NCBI RefSeq assembly: GCF_020921035.1
Contig: NC_063151.1
Coordinates: forward strand, 31,688,934-31,752,933
DNA length: 64,000 nt
DNA from: Rhodamnia argentea
Taxonomy: Eukaryota; Streptophyta; Magnoliopsida; Myrtales; Myrtaceae
Direction of reading: 5' to 3'
The first letter of the stretch is position 1, and each line of letters begins with the position of its first letter. A model generated the notes under the pieces. That model was not told the origin of the DNA and ran no database searches. It saw nothing but the letters and a program-made list of their open reading frames with translations. Both the position numbers and the translations under genes were made by a program. Positions 39,073 through 52,054 of this stretch are shown here, one piece after another.

Positions 39073-42000
39073 ATGGAAGCCTCCCCCTTTCTTCCCAAGC
39101 TCTCCACCCTCGCCTTCTCCTTCCTCCTCCTCGCCATCGTGGCTTTCGGCTCTGACAGTGCAGAGGGGGTGGCCGCGGTCCCGGTGAAGCCTGCCCACCG
39201 GATGGGTTATCACTTCCAGCCTCCCCGGAACTGGATGAACGGTATGATCCATGTTCCGTTCATTTTCGATTTATAGAGATATCACTCGCTTCTTCGACTG
39301 AACCTAACTTACATTCCTCTGTTTGTTGGCTCTACTCCGAATCTCCACCTGGAATGTGACGACCCGGCAGATCCGAATGGTAAGTTATGTTTCCGGAATC
39401 CCCATTCATTTGCTTCTCCTAGTGGCTTGGTCGTGAACAAAATTAGGAAATAGGCCAGAAGCAAAAACCCTTGGCAAATAGTAAGATTAGCCCAAAGGAA
39501 TACTTCTTATGGCTCGTAGAGTTAGAAATGGCCATATGCCATTTACCATAAAACTTCTCGGTCAAGCAAGTGATCAAGATGGTAGAAATGAACGAGAATG
39601 TCTTTTGACATAATCGGCTGCACTGCGAAATGATCCTATAGATGCCGTTACAAAACTGTCTTGCAGTCATTATACCACTGGATCAAAGCCTTTGTGGTTG
39701 ATGATGTTAGATGGCTATCGGTATCACTTGGATTGAAAGAGTTCAAAAAGTAATTAATATTGTAAACGTTTGCTAATGTTAGTTGCTAGATTGATTACAT
39801 TTTGTTCCAACGGTTGTCTTGTGATGTAAATGCTAACATATCCAAAGGAGCTTTTGAATATATGATTGGAAAATGATGAATTCCCTTCCCCCCCCCTCCC
39901 CTCGCAGGACTTATGCACTTCAATGGACTCCACCATCTGTTCTATTCATACAGCCCCAAAGTGGCGGAGTAGGGCAACATAATGTGGGCTCACTTGGTGT
40001 CCAAGGACCTCAACAACTGGCAGGCCCTCCCTATCGCCATCTACTCGACCAAGCCCTTCGACATCAACGGGTGCTGGTTTGGGTCCGCCACTGTCCTCCA
40101 AGGAAACCACCCTGTCATCCTCTACATCGGCAAGGACATCCAGAACCGCCAGGTCTAGAAGTATGCCATCCCTGCCAATGCCTCAGATTCGTACCTCCGC
40201 AAGTGGACCAAGCCCGACAACAACCCCCTCATCGTCCTTGGGCTTGGCATCAATGCCAGCGAGTTTCGTGACCAAACCACTACGTGGTTTGAGGGCAGGC
40301 ACTGGAAGATCCTCGTCGGCAGCATTAGGAAGAATATGGGGATTGCATATTTGTACAAGTAAAACTTCATCAAGTTGGTCGAAAGTTGTTTGACCTTACT
40401 GTGGCCAGAGTTTCTAGCATACAGAAAACCAGTTTTGCAAGGCGTGCTATCTATCATGTACTATTGATACTTACACAATATCTTACAAATGCGCACGATT
40501 ACGGACAAGAAACTTAGGTCGATGATCCTTGATAAAGTGAAGAATTTTGTTGAAAAATGCATTCAGTTTTCTATCTTCAATGTTTGTGATGTGAGTTGAA
40601 TATTGTTCTATCTTTAGGCTGTTATCAAGTGCCATTGGAGATGTTGGATGGAGTAATTGTATGCTGTCATTGAACCGGTTTGATAGAGTGATCATTCATA
40701 TGCCATATTTGTAAATGTTGTGTACACTAAACATGTTTTTCGTTTTTCATATGTTATGTTAGAACTCGTATTTCATATAATTCAAGCTTCTTGACGTTAT
40801 ACAATTCATTTATTCATGTGTACCAATGTGAATTTCTTATGCAAGAGCAGGGATTTCGTCCACTGGATCAAGGCAAAGTACCCGTTGTACTTGGCACCAA
40901 ACTAAACACTGGCATGTGGGTGTGCCCTAACTTTTCCCTGTTTTGAAGAACATCACCGATGGGATGGACACGTTGGCGCTCGGCAAGGGCGTGAAGCACG
41001 TCTTGAAGGTGAGCCTCGACCCGATACGATATGAGTATTACACAGTCGGGACTTATCACATTGATAAGGACAAATATGTGCCTAATAACACCTCGGCTGA
41101 TGGGTGGAGCGGGCTGAGGTACAACTAAGGAAACTTCTACACTTCCAAGACGTTTTTCAACCATGCCAAGAATCGGAGGGTCTTGTGAGGTTGGGCCAAT
41201 GAGTAGGATGTTGTATCCAAGGGATGGGCTGGGATTCGGGTGATTAAATAGATTTACTCTTTCTTCTTTCTGGGGCTATTAATTCATTTTCTTGATTATC
41301 ATTTCTCAAGAACTGTTTAGTGAAAACAACACAAAAATGAAAAAGATTATCATTTCTCCTCTTTGAAGATTAATTTTTCGTTTTCTATTTCTTTGATGCA
41401 AATCATTCCAAGGAAAATATGGCTTGATAGCAATGGGAAACAATTGTTGCAATGGCCCGTCGAAGAGCTACGGACTACGTGGGGACAAGATGTTCACATG
41501 AGCGGTGTTGAGCTCAACAATGGTGAACATGTCCAGATTAAGGGAATTTGAGTCGCTCAGGTTTACAGACTTGCTCTATGATCTTTAGTCCATTGCGCCG
41601 CAATTTAATTGAAGAAAACTCATACAAGTTTATATTGCCATTCTAAATGTACACATGCTGATGTGGACTTGGTGTTCTAGTTCTCGAGCACGGACGGGGC
41701 CGATCAATTCAATTCAAGTTGGATGAATGCGCGGGAGCCTCGTGGCCGGAAGGGCTCGGGAGTTCCCGGCATCGTCGGGCCATTCGGCCTCCGAGTACTT
41801 GGAAGAGTTCACCTCTGCCTTCTTTAGGATCTTCAAAGAAAATGATCAGAGCAAGCACAAAGTCCTCATGTGCTCTGACGGAAGGAGGTTTGTTATAATC
41901 AATTTCATTTTATTCGATTTTTCTTGTTCAAAATAAGCTTCTTGATGGACCAATTTTGTGATCACGTCTTTGATTCCTTTTCCGGGGGGTAAATGCAGCT

Positions 42001-42429
42001 CGTCTCTAAAATCGGGAATCTATAAATCGTCCTTTGCCGGTTTCGTGGACGTGGATTTGAGTGCTGGGAAGATTTCTCCGAGGAGTCCGGTAAGTGATAC
42101 AATCCATCATCAATTCCTAACTCAATTCTTGTTCCAATTGGAGTGTCGATTGCAAAATCGCCACAATTAGATGGAATTTAGTCAATGTGCATCCAGTCAA
42201 TTGTATACAAAATAGTAATGCCGGATGCAAATGTCTAGATTGATCATTCCGTGGTGGAGAGCTTTAGGGCCGGAGGCAAGACGTGCATCACATCTAGGGT
42301 GTACTCGACTCTGCGGTGTTTGACAACGCGCATCTCTTTGCCTTCAACAATGGGACTCGGACGATCATGATTGAGACTCTTGAAGCTTGGAGCATGAACA
42401 AGGCCGTGATGAACCCAGCTCTTGAGTAG
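39073..42429 (+). pseudogene. Cell-wall-type acid invertase (GH32 beta-fructofuranosidase) pseudogene
   Basis: Plant GH32 invertases cleave sucrose to glucose and fructose in the apoplast. The gene shape is retained: exon 1 at 39073-39241 with a hydrophobic signal peptide and YHFQPPRNWMN, a 9-nt mini-exon at 39371-39379 completing NDPNG, then a long exon from 39908 with [20 protein letters not shown] and [10 protein letters not shown]. Later blocks are [20 protein letters not shown] (near 41000), [12 protein letters not shown] (41430), SFAGFVDVDLS (42025) and DHSVVESF (42240). It cannot make enzyme: TAG replaces the Trp before GNIMWAH (39970-39972), another TAG follows NRQV (40156-40158), a stop replaces the first Trp of the GWANE region, and frameshifts occur near 40920, 41750 and 42310. 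The catalytic Cys-containing block reads MWVCPNF instead of MWECPDF, so the acid/base Glu is lost. Confidence 0.92.
39371..39379 (+). other. 9-nt invertase mini-exon
   Basis: ATCCGAATG between an AG acceptor and a GTAAG donor. Together with flanking exons it spells Asn-Asp-Pro-Asn-Gly, the GH32 nucleophile motif. Plant invertase genes are known for this tiny exon, and it is intact here although the gene is dead. Confidence 0.9.
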
Positions 42430-44645
42430 AGCACAAACATTAGTATGTCTTTGTTTAGGAAAAGGATGGGGCTTTGTTTATGCCGGTGTAAATAATGAGA
42501 GCTTAACACTACTCGTAATACTTAATACCAGTTCGTAATATACACCTACATTTGAGATCCGTGAGAGAAATTTCTTTTGGCAACTTATCAACCGTACATG
42601 TACAACTTACAATCAATTTCTATTAGAGTTCAATGGTGCTAAAATCGAGACATTGTTGATACATTGCTAAGGTTTAGATGATCCTCTAGCAAAACCATTG
42701 GTGCTCGGTGATGTTCTAGAAGTGATTTCAAGGCCAAAAGCAGGACATTGTTTTGGCCTATGACCCCAAAGGGGGGAGTAACCAAGCTAAAGTTCATAGC
42801 TTTTCGCGAAAACCTCGACTTTTTGCGGGGTTCCCGGATCGACTATTGCTTCGAATAGTTCAATTACGATATAGTCTTTTAGGGTACAGAAAGTAAGCGA
42901 GCCATGAAGAGATTGATCATACTAGTATTGCTTGTTTGACTCGTGACTATTGACTAAAATTTTCTAAATGCTAATTTATCTAGTTATGGTGGCTATTGCA
43001 AGGTAAATGACGAGACTATAGCATGACTTCTAATGGATGAAACTACCATTATTGTGGCTGATAACGTGTGAAAGGGACTCTTGGGAACTTAGGTTACATA
43101 TGACTTTCGGAGGCCCCATGAAGTGTTACGTTTACTAATGAAAGCTATTAAATCCCAATGATTAACATCCAATCAGAAGTGGTGTGAATCCGGAAATGAG
43201 CTGAAGATGGAACACCCGGCATCGGTGTCTCTGGCCTTCGATGATGAGCACTCTCGGTTACTTCCTCCATTGGGTACCGGCCTCGGTCACCATTTGTGGA
43301 TATTTTCGACCATCACCTTCGGTCTCCATCCATGAATGGTGTCATTGCCATTGGCCGGATCAAGACCTAACACCACAAGTGCCGAACATCCGCTCACAAC
43401 CAAAGTGGCCGGCCGGGCCGAAGAAAAAATGAAAAAACAAAAAACCCTGCTGGCAAGATGCCGGAGCACAGCCGAGATGCTACGAACTCTTACTTAACGA
43501 TCCACAAATCAAATAAAGATACACAAAAACGCTAATACATCATGGATACGACTCAAACAGGCGTTGTTAGCACGGATTTGCCTAAGAGGCATATCATTGA
43601 ACACCCACTGGTTGTCGATGAAGGGGAGGATACTGAGCTATTGAGAACTCGGGCTCGCATCTAGGCTTGAAAAAGCAATCAATAATAAACAAATTAAAGC
43701 AATTTTTTTTAATGGACTGAATTGACACAATTGCAAAAAAAAAAAAAAGGATTGAATTGGCGCAAAAAAGTTTAGGACTAAATTGACACAATTATAATAG
43801 GTTTATGAATTTTTTGATAATCTTCCCGGAACTTACAAAATGCGAATTTACATATTTATCTATTTTTGTTGTTTTTGGGCCCATTTTTCTATACTTTGTG
43901 AGAAAAAGATAACTCACCGGACAGGTGTAAACAGGTGCCAAAAATATGCTTCTAGATGCCTGATTTAGCTTAGTTACAAGTTAGATGATTTTTGGGGAAA
44001 TCTAAAAATTCGGAATAGTTTTGAACTCTATGCATTAAACGATTTTTAGAATTTTTTCTGCTCCCAATTTCAAAAATCTTCATGAGGTATCGCTTCTCCC
44101 CGAGATCGGGATTTTTCTGATGGTATAATTTTCGTACAAATTGAAGTTCATTTACTCAAAAAAGCCCAAGCTCCAAATCTGTTAAAATTTTTGAGTTTGA
44201 TCGGAAAATTTGTTTCCAGTTTTCTCCGAACTTGTTCATAAAACTAAAATAGTTTGAGTTCCTTTTTTGCAAAAACTCAGAACAAAAAAGTTGTTCATTG
44301 TGTTCTAAAATAGTATACTAGAAAGTTCGAGGGCATTTCAGCAAGAATTAAAGGTTCTTACGTGCGGAATATTGGATAAGGTCATTTTGGCCTATAAAAC
44401 AGTTTGCAGTTGAGTCCATAGGGAATACTGATAAAATTGTTTAAGAAGGAGGACTAATTTGCACAAACCTAAAACATGAAAGTTGTAGAAAATACATAGA
44501 TCTAACTGTCTGCAATCCGATCCAAATAAAAAAAAAAATCTGTCTTCAAAATTTGGCACATTTTTTTAACATCTTTTGATATTTGTTGCGCAATTTTTGA
44601 AAGGATTAATTGATCTATTTTGGATTTTTCAGGTCACAATTGGGC
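42430..44645. other. Gene-free repeat-like stretch
   Basis: No exon recognised. Around 43690-43800 the words AATTGACACAATT and GGACTAAATTGACAC recur, with an A homopolymer at 43735. Related text reappears inside the hairpin at 53.8 kb. The part from 43860 to 44640 reads like degraded retroelement DNA, but ends could not be fixed. Confidence 0.4.
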
Positions 44646-44650
44646 TAAGT

Positions 44651-47587
44651 TGTGACATCCTGAAAATTTCTACCATACCTTATATTGTGTAGAAATTCGT
44701 AGGCGATATTTCTCACACGCGAGAATTTAAGTTCGGTGACTTGCATAGTTTAGCGGACACACGAAATATATTTCGGTGTCTATGAGTCTCAAGAAATATG
44801 TTTTGATTACTCGATATTCGTTTCATATCAATTTTATAGAATGGTGATGGAATACAATTGATTATTAATAGAGATCGATACGCTTCGAGTTTACGTAGTA
44901 GATTTTAAATTTACTGAAATATATATAATTATTTACGTTCAGTAAATTTCGCCAAAACATTTTGATAGGTTTGAAATATTTTTTAACGTATCTATGTTTG
45001 AAACGAACACCAATTTTTGTTTACGTAGTGATTTTTTCTTTTGCCAACTAATGAGCACTTCGTCCCTCAGCTTGCCGATGAAGCTTGGGAGAAATGAGGC
45101 ATTCCAAAACTTGGCCAACGGAGAACCATTTCTTCCTACATTCATCAAAATATCCCCTCTTGCAGCAAATGAAATAAAGTCACATGCCCTACCTATAAAC
45201 TTAGAGGTCACTTGAATCAATTCTATTGGACCACATGCTCTCACAATCATTATTTTAACTCCAAAACAATTAATTCCTTTAACTACGATTGAGTTTCCTT
45301 TGTTCTTTACTCGCCGAATGGGCAAGAAGCTCTTTATATCAAAGGTAGTGAGGTCCCCACTCATTCATTGCACATAACAGCTTCCATTCACTCTCTCCAT
45401 TCTGTCGCTTCCAACGCTATGAATAGAACGAAGGTCCCACGATTGTGTTATTAAAAGTTTCTACTTTTGTCGTTCAATTTCGAACGAGATATATTATTGA
45501 TTCTTATTACTTCTATTAAAGAACTTTGTCATTTTCGAAATAAAACATACGTTGATTTTCGATTTTGTTTATTTGGTTTGAAGGAAATTAAAGCGTCGAT
45601 TTTTGGCTCAAGTTACTTTCAAGGTAAGTGAAAACTCTAAGCGCTAAATTAGAATGATCTACTTGGTGCCCTAGACTTGGTTGATTGTTGCTCATTAGCT
45701 TAGTTACACTCGAAGGTATGCATGAAAAAAAAAAAAAAAGAACAGATTTGACAAGTACAGTTAATTTACTGAATTGTTACGTTTTGATTTGATAAAAATG
45801 GGTGTTGGACTGTTATATTTTTTAGAATCGGCAATGCGTTGGATGAAAAGAGTGAATATATATATATACGGGTAGTTATTAATTTCATTGTTGATATGGG
45901 AATGAAATACTATCAAAGTCACTAAAGTTCTACATAATAGTTGTTTATGGAAGTTAGCGAAAGGAATCGGTGGGGTTAGGAATCAATAGTATTGACCGAA
46001 AGTCAACAGTATAGTAAAATAATTTATTAACAACAAAAAAACAAAAAAAGCCACCGAATGACCAATAGTCAATAATATTGACCGAAAGTCCCATTAAGTT
46101 TACCGAATCTGCTTCAATGTCACCGAATTATGGGGCTGACCACTATTGTATTACTAAAATAATTATATCATATTATAATAATTTAATAATATTAAATAGT
46201 AAAATAATAGAATAAAATAACATAAAATAATAATAATAAAATCAAATCAAATACAACTAAAGTTGCCGCTCTCATGAATTCGCTGATTACTGTGGAAGTT
46301 CTTGATTTTTCTGCTTTGATGTCGCCAAACATGGAGTTCCCGATTAAAATAATATTTTAAAAAATATATTCTCATTTTATGAAAGAACGAGTTGAAATTT
46401 TTGACATGCTCATGTTTTGGGATGCCAAAATGATGTATGAAAATACATATGCTTAATGAAGTGATGCGTGAACATATTTATGCACGATAATTTGGGGAAA
46501 TGAGATTGGAAAAAAATATATATATATCGAGCATATCTTTGCATGATAATTATGTAAAAGATTATGTTTCGTCGTCCACTTGAGGTGGCGATGATGCCAC
46601 GGAGTGGCATGCCTCATGTGTCGGGATGCCTCGTGTGCGGATGTTACGGGATGCCTCGAAGTTGAGATGCCCCATGTGTCGGGAAGCCCCAGAAGTTTCG
46701 AGATGGAAGATGAAGTAATAAAAACGATGGATGCTCACGTTTATACATTTAATTGCGTGATTAAAACACAAGGTGATACTGGTGCATTGTGACACAATGT
46801 GACATTGACCTGCATCATGTACACAATATCATGATATGTCATCATGCGAATGTTCATACATTCTTATTTTTTACTTGAATGCTAGTGATGGTGAATTCCA
46901 AGTTGAGTGTTAAAAAGATCACCTATCTTAGACTTAGAGATTTCATTTACTAGGTCTCGACTCATCCCTTTATTTTCTCAAATATGAAAGATGCATCATC
47001 GGCCACCACTTTTTAGAGCCGTTGAGCATGTAGAGTATATTTATGAAGATGTCTTTGTGGCCGAGCAAGCTTTAATATATACTAAGTGTACAATGTTCGT
47101 ATGGATAGATATGGGACTTGCGCAATAGGTTCCTCATCTCTACGTGGCCTGGTACTTTAATGTTGAGGGCCATTTAGTAGGACCGATTAGAGGTTTTGAT
47201 GGTCCTCCAGGGTTCGGCGATGATGGCCTATCGATGGGTGAAGTTATCGATCCGTAGTTGTTGACTAATGTTTACACAGGCGGACTTTTGATGATGGAGG
47301 AGTGTGGTAGAGGAGATAGGTGTCCCTAACCCCTTCCTAGGTCTATGTTATACTATATTACATGATGTGTTGACTATGTTTGTAAAATATAAATAATTGA
47401 CATGTACATTTGGTAAACTAGCGGTACAAAATAAATGATGCATATGTATTTAGTAAACTCATGTGAACGTGTGTTGTGGATGATGATGCTGTGAAATGAT
47501 TTTTTTTTTTACGCTCCCGCATGCAAATACGTAAAAATAAATAAATGGATAGGGATGATACGTGTGGTCACGTTCTGGGACATCACA
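44651..47587. mobile_element. Solo LTR of a large LTR retrotransposon, 2937 bp
   Basis: It starts TGTGACATCC and ends GGGACATCACA, the TG...CA form of plant LTRs, and is bounded by an exact 5-bp target duplication TAAGT (44646-44650 and 47588-47592). No gag, protease, reverse transcriptase or integrase text was found inside, and no internal LTR pair was seen, so a solo LTR left after LTR-LTR recombination is the simplest reading. End sequence suggests a Ty3/gypsy element. The minus strand holds an open frame of 141 codons (44939-45364) with no recognised relatives. A patch at 46590-46690 repeats GGATGCCTC-like words. Confidence 0.75.
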
Positions 47588-47592
47588 TAAGT

Positions 47593-48585
47593 AGTCTAAA
47601 TAAACATTGAATTACACACTCTAAGCTTTTTGAGGATGCTTGAATCACCTCAATTGGAATCCATTTCATAGATTAATTGAATCAAAACATAATTGTCGGA
47701 ATCTGACCTTAATTGAATAAATGATCCATATTGGCTCACTCATTGATTGATGATTCCCAAGGCCAATGGACCTAATTGCATGCCAAATTAGACATTTGGC
47801 ATGTGAATGTTATGTGAATGATTGAGATCGAATGCATGATCAAAGGGTAATCTAATTGGGTTGATTAGAATTAATTAGGGTATTAGTGATAGTCCATTGC
47901 TTTGCTAATACAAGTGATGGCTAATTTTCACTAATCTTAATCAATGAAGCCTTAGTCAATTTATGAGGTGGTTTGGGAAATTCGAAATGCATAAATCCAA
48001 AGGTCAATCCCGAGGCCATTCAATTCCCGATTTGATAAACTTTGCTAATTGTGTTGCTTGCGTGATTGGTGATCAAGGGCAACACCCATGGAAGCGGCAG
48101 ACGAATGGAGCCAGAGGAGATGATAGACCAATGTCCATGCTGATCTTAATTTTTGTATTGACCTTAGCTCAGTATAGTTTTCAATAGGCTAGATTAGACT
48201 TTAGTAGGATAATCATAATATATACTAGCTAATAAATTTCAATTAGACCTAATCTCACATTTTAATACATGATTAGGGTAGTTCAGCCTAGGCTTCATCT
48301 TAATCAATTCATTAGACTTAGGCTCACCTTTGTTTTAAATAGCAAGCTTTTGAAGGATCATGTCTCGAGACATAATAACGAGGCCATGTAATATTCATTA
48401 TTCGACGAGTAGCGGGTTTTACATTTCTGCACTTAGGTAACCACTTTCAATTCATTGAGTGTTTTACTTACTGCATCGTCTTTCAGCAAATTGATTGTTA
48501 TTTTTCTTTCATAGAACAAGATAGGATTAGTTTAGGATCGTAATAAAAATTACAAAAACATTTACTTGATCACCAAGCGTCTTTG
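47593..48585. other. Gene-free stretch between solo LTR and hAT-like element
   Basis: AT-rich DNA with short chance frames only. Several TTGATTAG/TTAATCAAT-like words recur, but no element ends or genes were recognised. Confidence 0.35.
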
Positions 48586-49270
48586 AGGGTGCGTTTGATT
48601 TAGCTTTCCCAAAGCCCCTTGGGACCCCATAACCACTTGAGAAAAATGTGGGGCATTTGGTAGCCATTCTCAAGGGGCTTTGAGATGAAAGCTGGCCTTG
48701 GAAAGCCCGAAAGCTCAATGCCAGTGTATGGACCAATATTGAGCTTTTAGCATTTGGCCAAATGCTGACTTAGGATTCTTTCTTCCAAAACTACGCTCAT
48801 CAATTTTTTCAAATTTCGATTTTGCCCCTCATCTTTTTGCTTAAAAAAAGGAAAATCAAATATTAGGGCTAAAAAATATATATATTAGGGCTAAGGTCGC
48901 CGACGAGCCGGATCTGGTGTCGGCGGCCGTCGATCGAGACCACTAGAGGTTGGGCGACCCTAGCGAGGGCCGCTTGGGGTCGCGCGACTCGGACAACCAT
49001 TGCTAGGGGTTGTCCAACCCTTGGACGGGGCCGGATCTAGCTTGCCGGTGGCCTTAGCCCTAAGGTTTGATTTTTCTTTTCTTTTTTATTTAAAGAAGAA
49101 GTATTGTAGGAAAGCCTCTTTGCAAATTTTTTTGCCAAATACTCGTTAGCGCAAAGTTTCTTTTTAAAGTATTTTTACCAAATGCTATTTACATTTTTCT
49201 AAAGCCCCTGAGGCTAAAGTTATTTGCATTTTCCCAAAACCCATTTCCAAAGCAGAATCAAACGCATCAT
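48586..49270. mobile_element. hAT-like non-autonomous element, about 685 bp
   Basis: Left end GGGTGCGTTTGATTTAGCTT is answered on the right by the reverse complement of AAGCAGAATCAAACGCATCA. Internal mirrored words include CATTTGGTA / TACCAAATG and AAAGCCCC / GGGGCTTT. TGCGTTTG ends are common in plant hAT MITEs. The interior is GC-rich at 48895-49060 and has no transposase. No convincing 8-bp target duplication was found, so exact ends are uncertain by a few bases. Confidence 0.6.
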
Positions 49271-50435
49271 GAGAGCTTTAGGTTCATAGATGGTAAATCA
49301 ATGTCGGTGTGGAGAAAATGGGCTCGCTGGGGAGGTCATCTGTGAGCCCAATGTCAATGCCAGCAAAAGTGTGGAGGACAATGAGATTGACATCATAAAT
49401 AATTAACAGAGGACATCGTTATTTCTGGAAGAAGGAGGAGTCAAAGGAATACAGAGGGAATGCCCTGTGAGGAAGAGAATAGAGAAATGCGAGACGCGAA
49501 AAGGAAGAAGAAAAAAGAGGAGGAGGAGGAGGAGGAAAATTGGACCCGTAAAGACAAAAAGAAGAAACAAAATAAAAGAGTTGACAAAAAAAAAATGAAA
49601 CATATAAATTTGTATCGGAAGTAGTGGACCAAACAAATGATAAGATGGTCAAAACACATAAAAAAGAGAATGTCAAAGCCATGGAAAAAGTGAAAAAAAT
49701 GCAAGCCTAGTTTTCACTATCATTTTATGTGTACAGTAAGTGTAGGACCCAAACATTCTTGGAACATGAAATACATGTAAACAATGCTTGTTACCTTTTG
49801 TGTGTCGGAAAGTTATTATACATCAACAAGGATGATGAGATGATCCGACAATGACCTCTCGGAGTCCCATCGCCATCCCTACGACTGACAATGGCATATG
49901 ATGATTATGACACTGGTCTTCAAGTTCAAGCCAAAGCTTTTCATTGCTATTCGGGATTGACGATGGAATGGTCTGCAGCTATTTTGCTCTATTGGGTTCA
50001 GTGTGACTAATGCATGAAATGACCTTAGACTATAGAGTAATAAAGGTAGGTTGGACTGACATTTTGTAACTTCATATGACCAGTCTATTCCATGGAGATT
50101 TTTTTTTTTTGTCATGGAGATTGGACTGTTGAATCATTTTAAGAAAGATGGTCGAGTTATGGAATTTGAATGATATAAATATCAGTAACTTTCTTATTCG
50201 AGTCCAGCGAACGAAATCTCCTTTATTAAAGAATTGTATGTCTTAATATCACAAACCATGGCTAGTAGAGGGTATAAAATTAGGGTAGATTACTCTCTAC
50301 AAACCCCATTTATGACAAGTATGAATGCTTATCTACTATGTATGTACTCTCTTCTTTTTCCCCCAAAAAAAAAGACAGTCTCTTGTTAATTAACTTACCC
50401 AAAAAAAAAAGATGCAATTAGGGTTGAACATTGTA
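49271..50435. other. Gene-free stretch
   Basis: A purine-rich run (GGAGGA repeats, 49490-49570) gives long chance frames of Phe and Ser on the minus strand. Nothing else was recognised. Confidence 0.4.
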
Positions 50436-51115
50436 TCGGAGTAGAACCGGGGACTTGAGAATCGGACCGATCTGGGGAGACCTTGTCCGGTTTTTGGTTT
50501 CACATTCTTAGGAACCGGAAGCGGAGAACTGGGAACCTACAAAACCAATGAGGTGACATCTCCATTGGTTTTTTGTTGGCCTTAGCCTTTGCCTTTTCAA
50601 AACACACTAATTTGATGTCGAGGAGTGTGTTTTAACTGGTGAATTTATGTAGCTGACGAACTTCTTTTCTTAACGGCTCTTGGCTTGCTTTGCAATTCAT
50701 GTGTTTGCGTTTAATTAATCATGTATGGGTTTGATAAGATAAATGCGTGATCGAATGGGAACCGGAGAACCCGACAGATGGAAACCAATCCAGCTCCAAG
50801 TTCTAGTGAGACCTGGTCCGATTTTCGGTTCCAAATTTTTAGGAACGGGTTGAGAATTTGAGAACCGAACTGAGAACTAAGAACCGGGAACCTACAAAAC
50901 CAATAAGATGACACTGTCCATTGGTTTTTTGTTGGCTCTAGCCTTTGCCTTTACAAAATACACTAATTGGATGACGAGGAAGGTGTTTTAACTCGTGAAC
51001 TTTTGTAACTGAAAAACTTTTTTTTTTTTTTAATGGCTCTTGGCTTGCTTGGCAATTCATATTTTTGCATTTAATTAATTATGTATGGGTCCGGCAAGAC
51101 AAATGTGTAACGGAA
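50436..51115. repeat. Tandem duplication, two copies offset by about 357 bp
   Basis: Copies begin near 50436 and 50790. Shared blocks in the same order are GGGAACCTACAAAACCAAT, CCATTGGTTTTTTGTTGGC, a TAGCCTTTGCCTTT block, a GGCTCTTGGCTTGCTT block and a TTTAATTAAT-ATGTATGGGT block. Divergence is moderate, with an extra T homopolymer in copy 2 (51018-51031). No coding content. The AACCGG/GGTTCC-rich first third resembles text at 18540-18930. Confidence 0.85.
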
Positions 51116-52054
51116 GCGAAAATTATGGGGGGATCATTCATGTGTTCTTTGTTTGTAGAGGCAACCTTTTTCAGCACAAAATAATCCAACCATCGCAACT
51201 TCCATCGGGCGGACACTCTAGAAGGAGGGGGATCTTGAATTTTATTTGTAAACCTTAAGATTTGTATAATCTCTGTTTACTTTAAAGTTTCTTTTTCACT
51301 AGTTGACATTTGATTTCTCGATGATAAGCACCGAGAATACATTTTATTGGCACGCTTTAATATGTCCAGCACAATTAAGGTTTTCTAAGTCGATGTGGGT
51401 CAATATAAAATTTAAAGTTTCAATTTTACATTGTTCCAAAATCTCATTGAACACAACGCGTGTTGTGTAATAAAAGAAAATTGGTCGGTTCCCGGGCAAA
51501 CTTTGGAACCTATGACAGGGTAAGTCCAGGTTTCAAGATATGTAGGGTATGCATAGTAAATAAGGTAAATTTCAGGTTTAAAAAAATTAGGAACATGTTC
51601 CGACGGCGGTTTTCAGGTTGCGGGTGGAACCTAAAATCGCTTACCTCTAAATGCGATCTACCATTTTTGGTTTTCTGCTTTCACTTCATTTTGGATGTTT
51701 GAAATCCGACTTTTATTTAATATTAAAGACTTTAACACGTAATCCTCTTTAATAAATAGTTTTACGTTTTTCATACTTTCTGGTTTGTTTTTTTGGTCGG
51801 AGTTTTCCGTACTTTCATTTAGTTCTGTTTTGAGTGAAGGTAAAGTAGAGTTTTTGAGGAAAGGACCCTTAAATTTGCCCGAGGTGCGGCAACATAATTT
51901 GCAAAACAGCCAGGTATAACAAAAGTTGTTAATGTCTGGATTATATCCCTCCATTTTTAAGGAAAGAAAAATGAAAGGATAGTCATTAAATGGTGCTATG
52001 GTAAAGATATTCAATTCTTCCATAGGAGGAATCAATCTCGACCTCGGTTAAAAG
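51116..52054. other. Gene-free stretch
   Basis: AT-rich. GGTTTC/GGAACC words at 51480-51640 resemble the repeat on its left. The final bases are probably the former 5' flank of the inhibitor pseudogene. Confidence 0.35.

Noticed and set aside
43600..43810. Repeated AATTGACACAATT words as a CRISPR-like or satellite array
   Set aside because: Only a few irregularly spaced copies; a plant nuclear context does not support a CRISPR array.
44939..45364. 141-codon minus-strand frame as a gene
   Set aside because: Lies wholly inside the solo LTR, has no recognised family and no gene context; kept only as a remark.
49403..49704. Phe/Ser-rich minus-strand frames of 77-87 codons
   Set aside because: They are the complement of a purine-rich low-complexity tract.
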